Source of the DNA: Clostridia bacterium
GTDB taxonomy: Bacteria; Bacillota; Clostridia; Oscillospirales; CAG-382
Direction of reading: 5' to 3'
DNA: 13,667 bases
NCBI GenBank assembly: GCA_017397605.1
Contig: JAFQII010000285.1
Location: 1-13,667, forward strand
Position numbers and translations under genes: made by a program. Shown piece by piece: positions 7,311-13,667 of this stretch (positions are counted from its first letter, which is position 1; each line of letters begins with the position of its first letter). Below the pieces are notes generated by a model that made no database searches, had not been told where the DNA came from, and saw only the letters and a program-made list of their open reading frames with translations.

Positions 7311-9995
7311 ATGAAGAAGAGGATAGCATTGCTTTGTGCTTTGCTTTTGGTGTTTTCGGCGCTTCCGATTGTCGCGGGGGCAGAGGAGGTTGAAATCAGA
7401 GACGGCGACCTGACCATAAAATATACGGTCGAGGACGGCAAGGCGACAATCGACTTTATCTGGCTTTTGGAAACATGGGAGGAGCTGGTTGTTCCTGCGG
7501 AGCTTGACGGCTATCCCGTGGTCGAGGTTGCGGTCAATGCATTGGGAAATATTCGTGCAGAGCGTGTGGTCTTTTCCGAGGGCATTGAGGTGCTGGGCAC
7601 TTATCTGTTTGAGCAGAGCGGTGTCAAAGAGGTCGTTTTGCCCGCCAGTGTGCGCGTGATGGAGGACAACGTGTTTTCCAATTGCTACGAGCTGGAGCGT
7701 GTGGAATTTGCCGAGGGGCTTGAAACGGTTGAAGGCGGTATTTTCTATAACTGCCCAAAGATCACGCAGGTAGAGCTTCCGCGTTCGTTGCGTACCGTAA
7801 AAGGCGCGTTGCTTTCTTATTGCGAGAGTGTGACGGAGATCGATGTTCCCGAGGGAGTGGAAACAATCGGTGCGGTCGCGTGGGATTGCAAAAATCTGGA
7901 ACGGGTACATCTCCCCGCGAGTCTCAAGACAGCACCGAACATGCTGTTTCAGGGGTTGAATTCTGTCAAGGAAGTGACCGTCGCAGAGGGCTGCGCACCG
8001 CTTTGCGTCAAAAACAACTGTGTGCTGACCGCTGACGGAAGCGTGCTTTTGCGCGCCATGGAGGGTGCCGTCCTTGCGTCGGACGGAAGTCTCAAAGCCA
8101 TTGCGACGGGTGCGTTTTCGGGCGTGGATTGGTTGACCGAGATCGACATTCCCGACAGCGTGACGGAAATCGGTATACAGGCATTTTCCGATTGCACCGC
8201 CTTGACACGCGCGGAGCTGCCTTCGGGACTGAAAATGCTTGACGAAGATGTCTTTATCTCGTGTTCGTCGCTCGAGACGGTGGTGTTGCCCGACGGATTG
8301 GAAACGATCGGCAGTCATACCTTTGCGCATACCGCTTTGAAAGAGATCGTGATTCCCGACAGCGTGACCTCGATCGGGGAATACGCGTTCTGGAACTGTC
8401 GTGCGTTGGAACGGGCGGTATTGTCAAAAGGCTTGACAGAGATTGAAACCTGTACATTTGATGAGTGCGACAGTCTGCGCGAGGTCATCGTTCCGGAGGG
8501 TGTCAAAAAGCTTGGGGAATTTGCTTTTTATGCGCCCAATCTTGAACGCATCGTGATTCCGTCCACCCTGACTCAAATCTACGGCACATCGTTTGCGACG
8601 AGCGAAAAAACGGTCGAGGTGACTGTCTCGGCGGACAATCCCGTTTATTATGCCGACGGCTCCTGTCTGATGAACCGCGACGGCACGCTGGTCAAAATGC
8701 TTGGACAAGACGAGATCCCCGTGCAAACCGCCGCGATCGGAGCGTATGCGTTTTTTGGCAATGAGCTGCTGAAGGAGGTGCAGATCCCCGACGGTGTGAC
8801 AAGCATCGGAAACGGCGCGTTTTGGGATTGTACAGAGCTGCAGGAGATTGCGATCCCCGAGGGCGTGACCGAGGTTGGCGAGAGTGCGTTTTCCGGTTGT
8901 CAAAAGCTTGCGTCGGTATCTCTGCCCGACACGCTCAAAACGCTCGGCGGCTCTGCGTTCAGCGGATGCGGGCTTCTTTCTTCGATCGAGCTTCCCGACG
9001 GTCTGGAATATATCGGGAGTCATGCGTTTAACAAAACGAAAATCAGCTCGCTCTTTATCCCCGCGAGTGTACGCGAGGTCGGCGGCACGCTGTTTTATAC
9101 GACGGAGACGATCACAAGCATCTCCTTTGGCGCAAATGAAAAGCCCGAGGGCTGGAACGAATTTAACTACGATTATCGCGGTCACAAATACCACATGAAC
9201 GCAAAACGGGGCGAGAAACGTAAGTTGGTCAGAGCAAACGGGATTGTGTACGAGATCGGAGATGGTGTAGCGGTTGTAACAGGCATTGATGCCGACGCTT
9301 TGCACGATGTGGTCATTCCCGAAACCGTGAGAGATTGTGTCGTGACCGAAATTGCCGAACGCGCATTTAAAGATACCTACATTTTCAGCATTTATTTGCC
9401 CGACACGGTGACGGTGATCCGAGAGAGCGCTTTTGAAGATTGCGGAAATTTGTCGAGCGTGCGGTTTCCGCTTTCGCTGGTGACGCTGGAGGAAAACGCG
9501 TTTGTAAGATGCTTTGACTTGGAGTACGCCTATCTTGCCGAGACGGTGGAAACGGTTGGTTATAACGCATTGGTCGATTGCCTTGTAATCGAATGTGAGG
9601 CGGAGGCAGAGCCGGAGGGCTGGACGTATTATTGGCATAACCCGAATGCAGAGATCCGCTGGGGCGTTGATCCGCTCGAATGCGATAATGAATCGGGCTT
9701 TGAAATAAGCGACGAATCGAGCGAAGAGAGCACAGACGAAAGCGAGGAAGTCAGCGAGGAAAGTATAGCAGAAAGCACAGAACCGAGCGAAACGCCGAGC
9801 GTTTCCGTATCAAGGGAGCCTTCTGCCGCGGAAACGTCTTCCGAGGGTGTGTCTTCACTGCCGCCCGCGTCTTCCGACGTGTCGGAGACGCAGGGGGACG
9901 ACGGCGTTTCTCCCGTTGTATGGATTGTGATCGGCGTCTTGGCGATCGCCGCAGGCGCAGCCGGTGCCTGCCTATATCTGCGCAAAAAGAAATAA
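7311..9995 (+). CDS. Secreted BspA-like LRR protein with C-terminal transmembrane anchor
   Basis: 894 residues from the ATG at 7311. A GTG at 7302 would add three residues and sits on the ribosome site. Residues 1-24 are a signal peptide (MKKRIALL, core, cut after AGA). Residues about 50-785 are TpLRRs (for example LTEIDIPDSVTEIGIQAF) with interruptions. Around 221-263 and 436-463 are the island modules usual in this family (ADNPVYYADGSCL). Around 603-663 is one copy of the W/cap plus NGIVYEIGDG module seen eleven times in the protein at 2-4888, and a final cap (AEPEGWTYYW) lies near 763-785. Residues 792-866 are a Ser/Glu/Pro stalk. A hydrophobic helix at 869-890 is followed by LRKKK, so the protein should sit outside the cell, held in the membrane. 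No LPxTG sortase motif and no dockerin are present. The ligand is unknown. Confidence 0.92.
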   Translation: MKKRIALLCALLLVFSALPIVAGAEEVEIRDGDLTIKYTVEDGKATIDFIWLLETWEELVVPAELDGYPVVEVAVNALGNIRAERVVFSEGIEVLGTYLFEQSGVKEVVLPASVRVMEDNVFSNCYELERVEFAEGLETVEGGIFYNCPKITQVELPRSLRTVKGALLSYCESVTEIDVPEGVETIGAVAWDCKNLERVHLPASLKTAPNMLFQGLNSVKEVTVAEGCAPLCVKNNCVLTADGSVLLRAMEGAVLASDGSLKAIATGAFSGVDWLTEIDIPDSVTEIGIQAFSDCTALTRAELPSGLKMLDEDVFISCSSLETVVLPDGLETIGSHTFAHTALKEIVIPDSVTSIGEYAFWNCRALERAVLSKGLTEIETCTFDECDSLREVIVPEGVKKLGEFAFYAPNLERIVIPSTLTQIYGTSFATSEKTVEVTVSADNPVYYADGSCLMNRDGTLVKMLGQDEIPVQTAAIGAYAFFGNELLKEVQIPDGVTSIGNGAFWDCTELQEIAIPEGVTEVGESAFSGCQKLASVSLPDTLKTLGGSAFSGCGLLSSIELPDGLEYIGSHAFNKTKISSLFIPASVREVGGTLFYTTETITSISFGANEKPEGWNEFNYDYRGHKYHMNAKRGEKRKLVRANGIVYEIGDGVAVVTGIDADALHDVVIPETVRDCVVTEIAERAFKDTYIFSIYLPDTVTVIRESAFEDCGNLSSVRFPLSLVTLEENAFVRCFDLEYAYLAETVETVGYNALVDCLVIECEAEAEPEGWTYYWHNPNAEIRWGVDPLECDNESGFEISDESSEESTDESEEVSEESIAESTEPSETPSVSVSREPSAAETSSEGVSSLPPASSDVSETQGDDGVSPVVWIVIGVLAIAAGAAGACLYLRKKK

Positions 9996-10003
9996 CCCCT
10001 TGT

Positions 10004-10040
10004 CCGTGCGGTGTGGAAACCCCATGCCGCACGGATTTTT
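10004..10040 (+). terminator. Rho-independent terminator after the membrane-anchored LRR gene
   Basis: CCGTGCGG (10004-10011) pairs with CCGCACGG (10027-10034), followed by A and five T. It is the same hairpin, base for base in both arms and loop, as the one at 7126-7156, and here begins 8 nt after the stop codon. Confidence 0.9.
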
Positions 10041-10119
10041 CACGCAGGGGACGCGGAGCGGAAACAGTTTTTGTCTAATATGTTAAAAACGCGCCTCTCC
10101 AAATTATGCAAACCGCAGA

Positions 10120-10154
10120 AAATGCGCGCCGATACTTGCGAAAAGCGCTTTTTT
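10120..10154 (+). promoter_or_regulatory. Inverted repeat with T run enclosing the -35 box, copy 2
   Basis: Shortened counterpart of 7241-7277: a GCGC arm at 10124-10127 pairs with GCGC at 10145-10148, flanked by A-rich and six-T (10149-10154) sequence. The -35 box TTGCGA (10136-10141) is again in the loop. This copy also contains a perfect 12-nt palindrome, AAAAGCGCTTTT (10141-10152), absent from copy 1. Confidence 0.4.
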
Positions 10155-10164
10155 GTGTTATCAT
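10136..10164 (+). promoter_or_regulatory. Promoter for the dockerin LRR gene at 10193
   Basis: TTGCGA (10136-10141), 17-nt spacer, TATCAT (10159-10164). Both boxes are weaker than in copy 1 (TTGTCA and TATAAT). In contrast, the ribosome site here is stronger: AAAAGGAG ending at 10184, eight bases before the ATG. Confidence 0.65.
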
Positions 10165-10192
10165 AAAATAAAAAAGAAAAGGAGACAGTTCT

Positions 10193-12334
10193 ATGAAAAA
10201 GACAAAAGCATTTGCACTCGTTTTGGCGGTTTTGCTTTTGGCGTGTGCACTGCCTCTGAATGTCTATGCACAGACAGAGGGGGAGTTTGAGTACACGGTC
10301 GAAAACGGGGAGGTTACGGTTACGGGATACGAGAGTTCTGTGCGCGAAGATGAAATCCATATTCCCGCGGAGATCGACGGTATGCCCGTGGTCAAGATCG
10401 GAGAAAGGGCTTTTTATCAAAAAAGTTTTACAAAAAGGTTCTATGTTCCCGAGGGCGTTGAGGAGATCGGCGAGTATGCGTTTTCGGAATCGAGCATTTT
10501 TGCCGTTTTTCTGCCCACAACGCTGAAAAAGATCGGTGAGCATGCGTTTTCGTCCACCAATCTGAATGCGGTCACGATTCCCGAAGGGATCGAGGAGATC
10601 AGCGACTCGGCATTTTATTATTGCCAAAGCCTGTCCGAAGTGACACTTCCCGACAGTCTCAAAAAAATCGGAACGGCGGCGTTTTGTAATTGCGCAATCA
10701 GAGAGATCGATCTGCCCGAGGGGCTTGTTTCGATCGGAGACTATGCTTTTAGCGGCTGCAGTAATCTTGTGCGGATCGAACTTCCCGATTCGTTGACCGA
10801 GCTTGGCGGTTATTCGCTCTATTTCACTGCGATTGAAACAATTACGATCGGCGCAGGGATTACGGAGATCAAAGAATATACGTTTTACAGATGCGATAAC
10901 CTCAAAACTGTTCGTTATAAAGGAACCCTCAAAACGATCGGCGAGCGTGCCTTCTATTGGTGTGAGGGATTGGAAACCATTCCGTTTCCCGATGGAATTG
11001 AAACGATCGGAGACAGCGCGTTTGCACAATGCTGGGGCGTGACGGAAGAACTCGTTATCCCCGACAGCGTTAAGACGATTGGGGAAAATGCGTTTCGAGG
11101 TTTGAAAGTGAAACGCATTGAACTCGGAAACGGCGTGGAGAATATCGGATCATTTGCGTTTTCGAATTGTACGAATTTGACCGAAATGGTGATTCCCGAT
11201 CAGGTTACTTCGCTTGACGAGCAAGCGTTCAGATGGTGTATCAATTTGGAAACCGTAACTATTCGGGGAAGGATCGAAAAATTAGAACCGCAAATGTTTG
11301 CAGATTGCGAAAAGCTGACAAATGTAACGCTCCCCGAGGGATTGCGGGTGATCGGTACCGAAGTGTTTTTGAATTGTTCTTTGGTGACGCAAGTGTTGAT
11401 TCCCGACAGTGTGACTACGATCGAAGACAGAGCGTTTGTCACAATGAACCTGACCGACGTAAAGCTTCCCAACGGACTAAAAACGATCGGCGCGAGCGCA
11501 TTCCGTGCTTGCGAGCAGTTGAAGGAGATTTCAATTCCCGCTTCGGTTGAGTTAATCGCCGAGGATGCGTTTCTGTATTGTACTGCGCTTGAGCATATTG
11601 CGGTAGATGCAGACAACACCTGCTACCGTAGCGAGGGAGAGTGTTTGATCGAGAACGAGACAGGCAGATTGCTACAGGGTTGCGGTAACAGCGTGATTCC
11701 GGACGGAATTACTGTTATCACTGAAGGGGCGTTTGCACATTATCCGATCGAAAAGGCGATTATCCCCGAGAGCGTGACGGAAATTCAAAGAGAAGCTTTT
11801 ATGGGATGCACATCGCTGTCCGATGTATCGTTGCCGACAAGCTTGTCTAAAATCGGCGGATCGGCTTTCGGAGGCTGTATCTCATTGAAGAATATTACAC
11901 TTCCCGAGACCCTGCAGATGATCGGCGGTTCCGCTTTTGCGCGTTCGGGTCTGGATAGCATCCGTATTCCGATGGAAGTCAAGACGGTTGGCATGGGCGC
12001 GTTTGATCACTGCGAGTCGCTGACCGACATTTATTGCGACGCCAAGAACAAGAACAGTATGTTTGCGTTTGGCTGGTCCGATTATTGGAATCGGAATTGC
12101 GACGCGACGGTTCATTGGGGTTGCGGTACCATAGACCTCGCTGCGCCCGGCGATATCAACGGCGACGGAGAGGTCAACGCGCAGGACTATATGGCGGTCA
12201 AGCGGTTTGTGCTCGGCACACTTTCGCTGACAGAAGCGCAAACGGCAGGAGCCGATGTCAACGGCGACGGTGCGGCGGATGCGCAGGACTATATGATGCT
12301 CAAGCGCATTGTGCTTGGCACCTATCAGCTTTGA
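10193..12334 (+). CDS. Secreted BspA-like LRR protein with C-terminal dockerin
   Basis: 713 residues. Residues 1-26 are a signal peptide (MKKTKAFALVLAVLL, cut after VYA). Residues 28-70 hold the family's beta module (EYTVENGEVTVTGY, then IPAEIDGMPVVKIGERAF). About two dozen TpLRRs follow to about residue 610, with one island near 466-509 (ADNTCYRSEGECL). A single W/C cap lies at 611-643 (IYCDAKN, W-x3-W, NCDATVHWG). Residues 653-711 are a type I dockerin with two well-formed loops (DINGDGEVNAQD and DVNGDGAADAQD), resembling the dockerin of the peptidase-like protein at 5097 more than that of the giant LRR protein. The ATG has GGAG (10181-10184) eight bases upstream. The predicted role is an extracellular adhesin-like or binding component of a cohesin-dockerin complex. 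Its ligand cannot be read from the sequence. Confidence 0.93.
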   Translation: MKKTKAFALVLAVLLLACALPLNVYAQTEGEFEYTVENGEVTVTGYESSVREDEIHIPAEIDGMPVVKIGERAFYQKSFTKRFYVPEGVEEIGEYAFSESSIFAVFLPTTLKKIGEHAFSSTNLNAVTIPEGIEEISDSAFYYCQSLSEVTLPDSLKKIGTAAFCNCAIREIDLPEGLVSIGDYAFSGCSNLVRIELPDSLTELGGYSLYFTAIETITIGAGITEIKEYTFYRCDNLKTVRYKGTLKTIGERAFYWCEGLETIPFPDGIETIGDSAFAQCWGVTEELVIPDSVKTIGENAFRGLKVKRIELGNGVENIGSFAFSNCTNLTEMVIPDQVTSLDEQAFRWCINLETVTIRGRIEKLEPQMFADCEKLTNVTLPEGLRVIGTEVFLNCSLVTQVLIPDSVTTIEDRAFVTMNLTDVKLPNGLKTIGASAFRACEQLKEISIPASVELIAEDAFLYCTALEHIAVDADNTCYRSEGECLIENETGRLLQGCGNSVIPDGITVITEGAFAHYPIEKAIIPESVTEIQREAFMGCTSLSDVSLPTSLSKIGGSAFGGCISLKNITLPETLQMIGGSAFARSGLDSIRIPMEVKTVGMGAFDHCESLTDIYCDAKNKNSMFAFGWSDYWNRNCDATVHWGCGTIDLAAPGDINGDGEVNAQDYMAVKRFVLGTLSLTEAQTAGADVNGDGAADAQDYMMLKRIVLGTYQL

Positions 12335-12338
12335 TGAC

Positions 12339-12375
12339 AAAAAGAGACCGGGTTTTGAGACTCGGCCTCTTTTTT
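12339..12375 (+). terminator. Rho-independent terminator after the dockerin LRR gene
   Basis: AAAAAGAG (12339-12346) and CCGGG (12348-12352) pair with CTCGG (12361-12365) and CTCTTTTT (12367 onward), with one A/C mismatch and one G-T pair, ending in a T run. It starts four bases after the stop codon. Confidence 0.88.
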
Positions 12376-12386
12376 GCCCTGTATGG

Positions 12387-12450
12387 CGCGTTTTTTGCGA
12401 AAGCTAACCAAAATATGCTTAAAACGGCAAGGATTTCCGCGTTTTTTGCG
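12387..12450 (+). repeat. Pair of 13-nt direct repeats upstream of the hydrogenase promoter
   Basis: CGCGTTTTTTGCG occurs at 12387-12399 and again at 12438-12450, 51 nt apart, in the AT-rich gap (12376-12471) before the hydC promoter. Nothing else is recognisable in that gap. The pair may be regulatory or just T-rich background. Confidence 0.4.
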
Positions 12451-12471
12451 GATTTTTTGCTATATGTATAC

Positions 12472-12500
12472 TTGACAAGCGTTTTCGGAAGTAGTATAAT
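12472..12500 (+). promoter_or_regulatory. Consensus sigma-A promoter of the hydC-hydB operon
   Basis: TTGACA (12472-12477), 17-nt spacer, TATAAT (12495-12500): both boxes are perfect and the spacing is ideal. The start is near 12507, giving a leader of about 130 nt. Strong constitutive expression is expected unless the leader or an operator restrains it. Confidence 0.92.
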
Positions 12501-12506
12501 ACACCC

Positions 12507-12635
12507 ATAAAAGGAAAGTTTCTGTCGACGGCCTCGGATTGCGTGGTCGCTTTTTGCACGCGTGGGCGTGCGTGCGCATGCGGGGGATATCCGGCGGGAA
12601 CAATCGCAAAAATTTCTATGCAGGAGGATAAGTGT
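12507..12635 (+). promoter_or_regulatory. Long GC-rich 5' leader of the hydC-hydB transcript
   Basis: About 129 nt, much longer than the 17-45-nt leaders of the other genes here. It contains a clear hairpin, GCACGC (12556-12561) with GCGTGC (12566-12571) around GTGG, inside a run of alternating GC-rich sequence to about 12585. It ends with a strong AGGAGG (12622-12627). I recognise no known riboswitch class. Confidence 0.4.
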
Positions 12636-13112
12636 ATGGCACTTACCAAGGAGCAAATCGCAAGCAAGACAGAGGATCTGAAAGCTTACATTGCTGCGCA
12701 CAAGGACATCGACGGCCCTCTCATGCCGATCATGCAGTACGCACAGGAGTCTTTCAGCTACCTGTCTATGGAAACGATGACGCTGATCGCCGATTCGTTG
12801 AACGTACCCGTAACAGACGTGTACGGTATCGCTACGTTCTACGCACAGTTCTCTCTCAAGCCGAAGGGTGACTACGTCATTCAGGTATGTCAGGGTACTG
12901 CATGCTACGTCAAGGGCGCCGCAAAGGTTCTCGACGCAGTCAAGACTCAGCTCGGCATCGAGTCGGGTGAGACCACCGAAGACGGTAAGTTCTCCATTCA
13001 GGATACCCGTTGCCTCGGTTGCTGCGGTCTCGCACCCGTTATGACGGTCAACAGCGACGTTTACGGACGTATCACCGCTGACGACGTCAAAGACATTCTC
13101 GCAAAATATTGA
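12636..13112 (+). CDS. hydC: NuoE-like [2Fe-2S] subunit of an NAD(P)-linked [FeFe]-hydrogenase (HydC/HndA family)
   Basis: 158 residues, a usual length for this thioredoxin-like ferredoxin family. The iron-sulphur ligands are Cys85 and Cys90 (VCQGTAC) and Cys126 and Cys130 (RCLGCC), spaced C-x4-C-x35-C-x3-C as in NuoE/HndA. The motif GIATFYAQF is also typical. The subunit carries one [2Fe-2S] cluster and passes electrons to or from the NuoF-like flavin subunit, in the cytoplasm. The ATG at 12636 has AGGAGG eight bases upstream; in-frame starts at 12543 and 12618 lack a site or overlap it. It is the first gene of the operon, followed after 49 nt by the NuoF-like gene. That order is the hydC-hydB(-hydA) arrangement of electron-bifurcating hydrogenases in Clostridia. 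Because hydA is outside the window, an equivalent complex such as a bifurcating formate dehydrogenase cannot be excluded. Confidence 0.9.
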   Translation: MALTKEQIASKTEDLKAYIAAHKDIDGPLMPIMQYAQESFSYLSMETMTLIADSLNVPVTDVYGIATFYAQFSLKPKGDYVIQVCQGTACYVKGAAKVLDAVKTQLGIESGETTEDGKFSIQDTRCLGCCGLAPVMTVNSDVYGRITADDVKDILAKY

Positions 13113-13161
13113 TCGCTTTGCCGCGTTCTCACACTAATTTTTAAGAGAAAGGTTTTATTGT

Positions 13162-13667
13162 ATGACTCTTGAACAACTTACCCAAATTTGGGAAGCCGGA
13201 CAGGATACGGTCAACCTTCGCAAGGCGACAGGCGTTCCGAGCACCGGTGTACATCACATCATGGTCTGCGGCGGTACGGGTTGTAACTCCGCCGGCTCCC
13301 ACAAGCTCAAAGAAATTTTTGAGTCCGAGGCAGAGCGTCTCGGCATCACCGACAAGGTCAAAGTCGTTATGACCGGTTGTTTTGGTCTGTGCGCACTTGG
13401 TCCGATCGTTATCGTTTATCCCGAAGGCACGTTCTACAGCCAGGTTCAGGCTGACGACGTTCCCGAAATCGTAGAGAAGCACCTCATCGGCGGCGAGCCC
13501 GTTGCACGTCTCGTTTATGAGGACATCGGCGACCTGCAGCTTCCCGAGGGACATTCTCCCACGCTGTTTGACACCACCTTCTATCACAAGCAGCTCCGTC
13601 TCGCTCTGCGTAACTGCGGCGCGATCAACCCCGAGGACATCAACGAGTACATCGCGGTTGACGGTTA
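13162..13667 (+). CDS. hydB: NuoF-like flavin/[2Fe-2S] subunit of the same complex (HydB/HndC family), 3'-truncated
   Basis: The first 168 residues run to the window edge. It starts with a thioredoxin-like [2Fe-2S] domain: Cys36 and Cys41 (VCGGTGC), then Cys73 and Cys77 (GCFGLC), spaced C-x4-C-x31-C-x3-C. That extra N-terminal domain separates HydB/HndC from complex I NuoF, which lacks it. From about residue 134 the start of the NuoF-like flavin domain is visible (FYHKQLRLALRNCG, then INPEDINEYIAVDG). In the family this subunit holds FMN, NAD(H) and further [4Fe-4S] clusters, and is where electron bifurcation takes place. The ATG at 13162 has AGAAAGG (13146-13152) nine bases upstream. No promoter or terminator is seen in the 49-nt gap, so it is co-transcribed with hydC. 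Codons are strongly biased, as expected for a highly expressed gene. Confidence 0.9.
   Translation, partial: MTLEQLTQIWEAGQDTVNLRKATGVPSTGVHHIMVCGGTGCNSAGSHKLKEIFESEAERLGITDKVKVVMTGCFGLCALGPIVIVYPEGTFYSQVQADDVPEIVEKHLIGGEPVARLVYEDIGDLQLPEGHSPTLFDTTFYHKQLRLALRNCGAINPEDINEYIAVDG

Larger units (their letters stand above)
10004..10168 (+). repeat. Duplicated intergenic terminator-promoter cassette, copy 2
   Basis: This 165-nt segment is the partner of 7126-7291, offset 2,878 nt at the left end and 2,877 nt at the right. Shared blocks include CACGCAGGGGAC, TTTTTGTCTAATATGTTAAAA (split by the field limit: TTTTTGTCTAA plus TATGTTAAAA) and CAAATTATGCAAACCGCAG. The copies diverge immediately outside both ends, where the flanking genes start or stop. 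Confidence 0.9.

Noticed and set aside
7281..9638. Two long - strand open frames (7281-8330 and 8424-9638) opposite the LRR gene at 7311
   Set aside because: They are the same kind of shadow. The + strand gene has a signal peptide, LRRs, stalk and membrane anchor, while the - frames have low-complexity basic and His-rich composition without any family pattern.
9630..9992. Possible sortase (LPxTG) signal at the C-terminus of the 7311 protein
   Set aside because: A SLPPAS stretch is present, but there is no LPxTG-type motif directly before the membrane helix, so plain membrane anchoring fits better.
10141..10152. Perfect palindrome AAAAGCGCTTTT in the promoter spacer of the 10193 gene as a repressor operator
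   Set aside because: The equivalent place in the otherwise conserved copy 1 (7264-7276) is not palindromic, so a shared operator of this form is not supported.
12543..12635. Upstream in-frame GTG (12543) and ATG (12618) for the hydC gene
   Set aside because: They add sequence not seen in NuoE-like proteins. The ATG at 12618 overlaps the AGGAGG that serves the ATG at 12636, and the GTG has no ribosome site.
12376..12635. Rex (NADH-sensing) operator near the hydC promoter
   Set aside because: I looked for a TTGTTAA/TTAACAA-type inverted repeat and saw none.

Overview
The window looks like a chromosomal segment from an anaerobic, gut-type Clostridia, most likely Oscillospirales/Ruminococcaceae. 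The evidence is type I dockerin modules on secreted proteins, very large BspA-like (TpLRR) leucine-rich-repeat surface proteins, consensus sigma-A promoters with AGGAGG-type ribosome sites, and a NADH-linked [FeFe]-hydrogenase-type operon (hydC-hydB) at the right edge. The lineage is inferred from protein families only. All genes I can support lie on the + strand.

Layout: (1) 2-4888, the 3' part of a giant secreted LRR protein. It is built from eleven copies of a 109-222-residue super-repeat and ends in a dockerin; its start lies left of the window. A strong terminator follows. (2) 5097-6044, a secreted protein with a papain/NlpC-like Cys-His domain and a C-terminal dockerin, with its own promoter and terminator. 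(3) 6198-7118, an AraC-family transcription regulator with its own promoter. (4) 7311-9995, a secreted LRR protein anchored by a C-terminal transmembrane helix behind a Ser/Glu-rich stalk. (5) 10193-12334, a secreted LRR protein ending in a dockerin. (6) 12636-13112 and 13162 to the window end, hydC-like and hydB-like genes transcribed from a perfect TTGACA-17-TATAAT promoter through a roughly 130-nt GC-rich leader.

Functional picture (inference): genes 1, 2, 4 and 5 form a surface or extracellular-complex island. Three products carry dockerins that could plug into a cohesin scaffold; one is held in the membrane. The dockerins fall into two sequence classes, which suggests two docking partners. 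The AraC regulator in the middle is a candidate local controller. The hydrogenase genes are a separate metabolic operon.

The most unusual structure is non-coding. The whole terminator-to-promoter spacer in front of the LRR gene at 7311 (7126-7291) recurs, about 90% identical by eye, in front of the LRR gene at 10193 (10004-10168), although the two N-terminal coding regions are far more diverged. Next are the length quantisation of the super-repeat in gene 1 and a dockerin whose two halves are identical over 30 residues while differing at eight codons, all silently. No tRNA, rRNA, CRISPR array, transposase or phage gene was seen.
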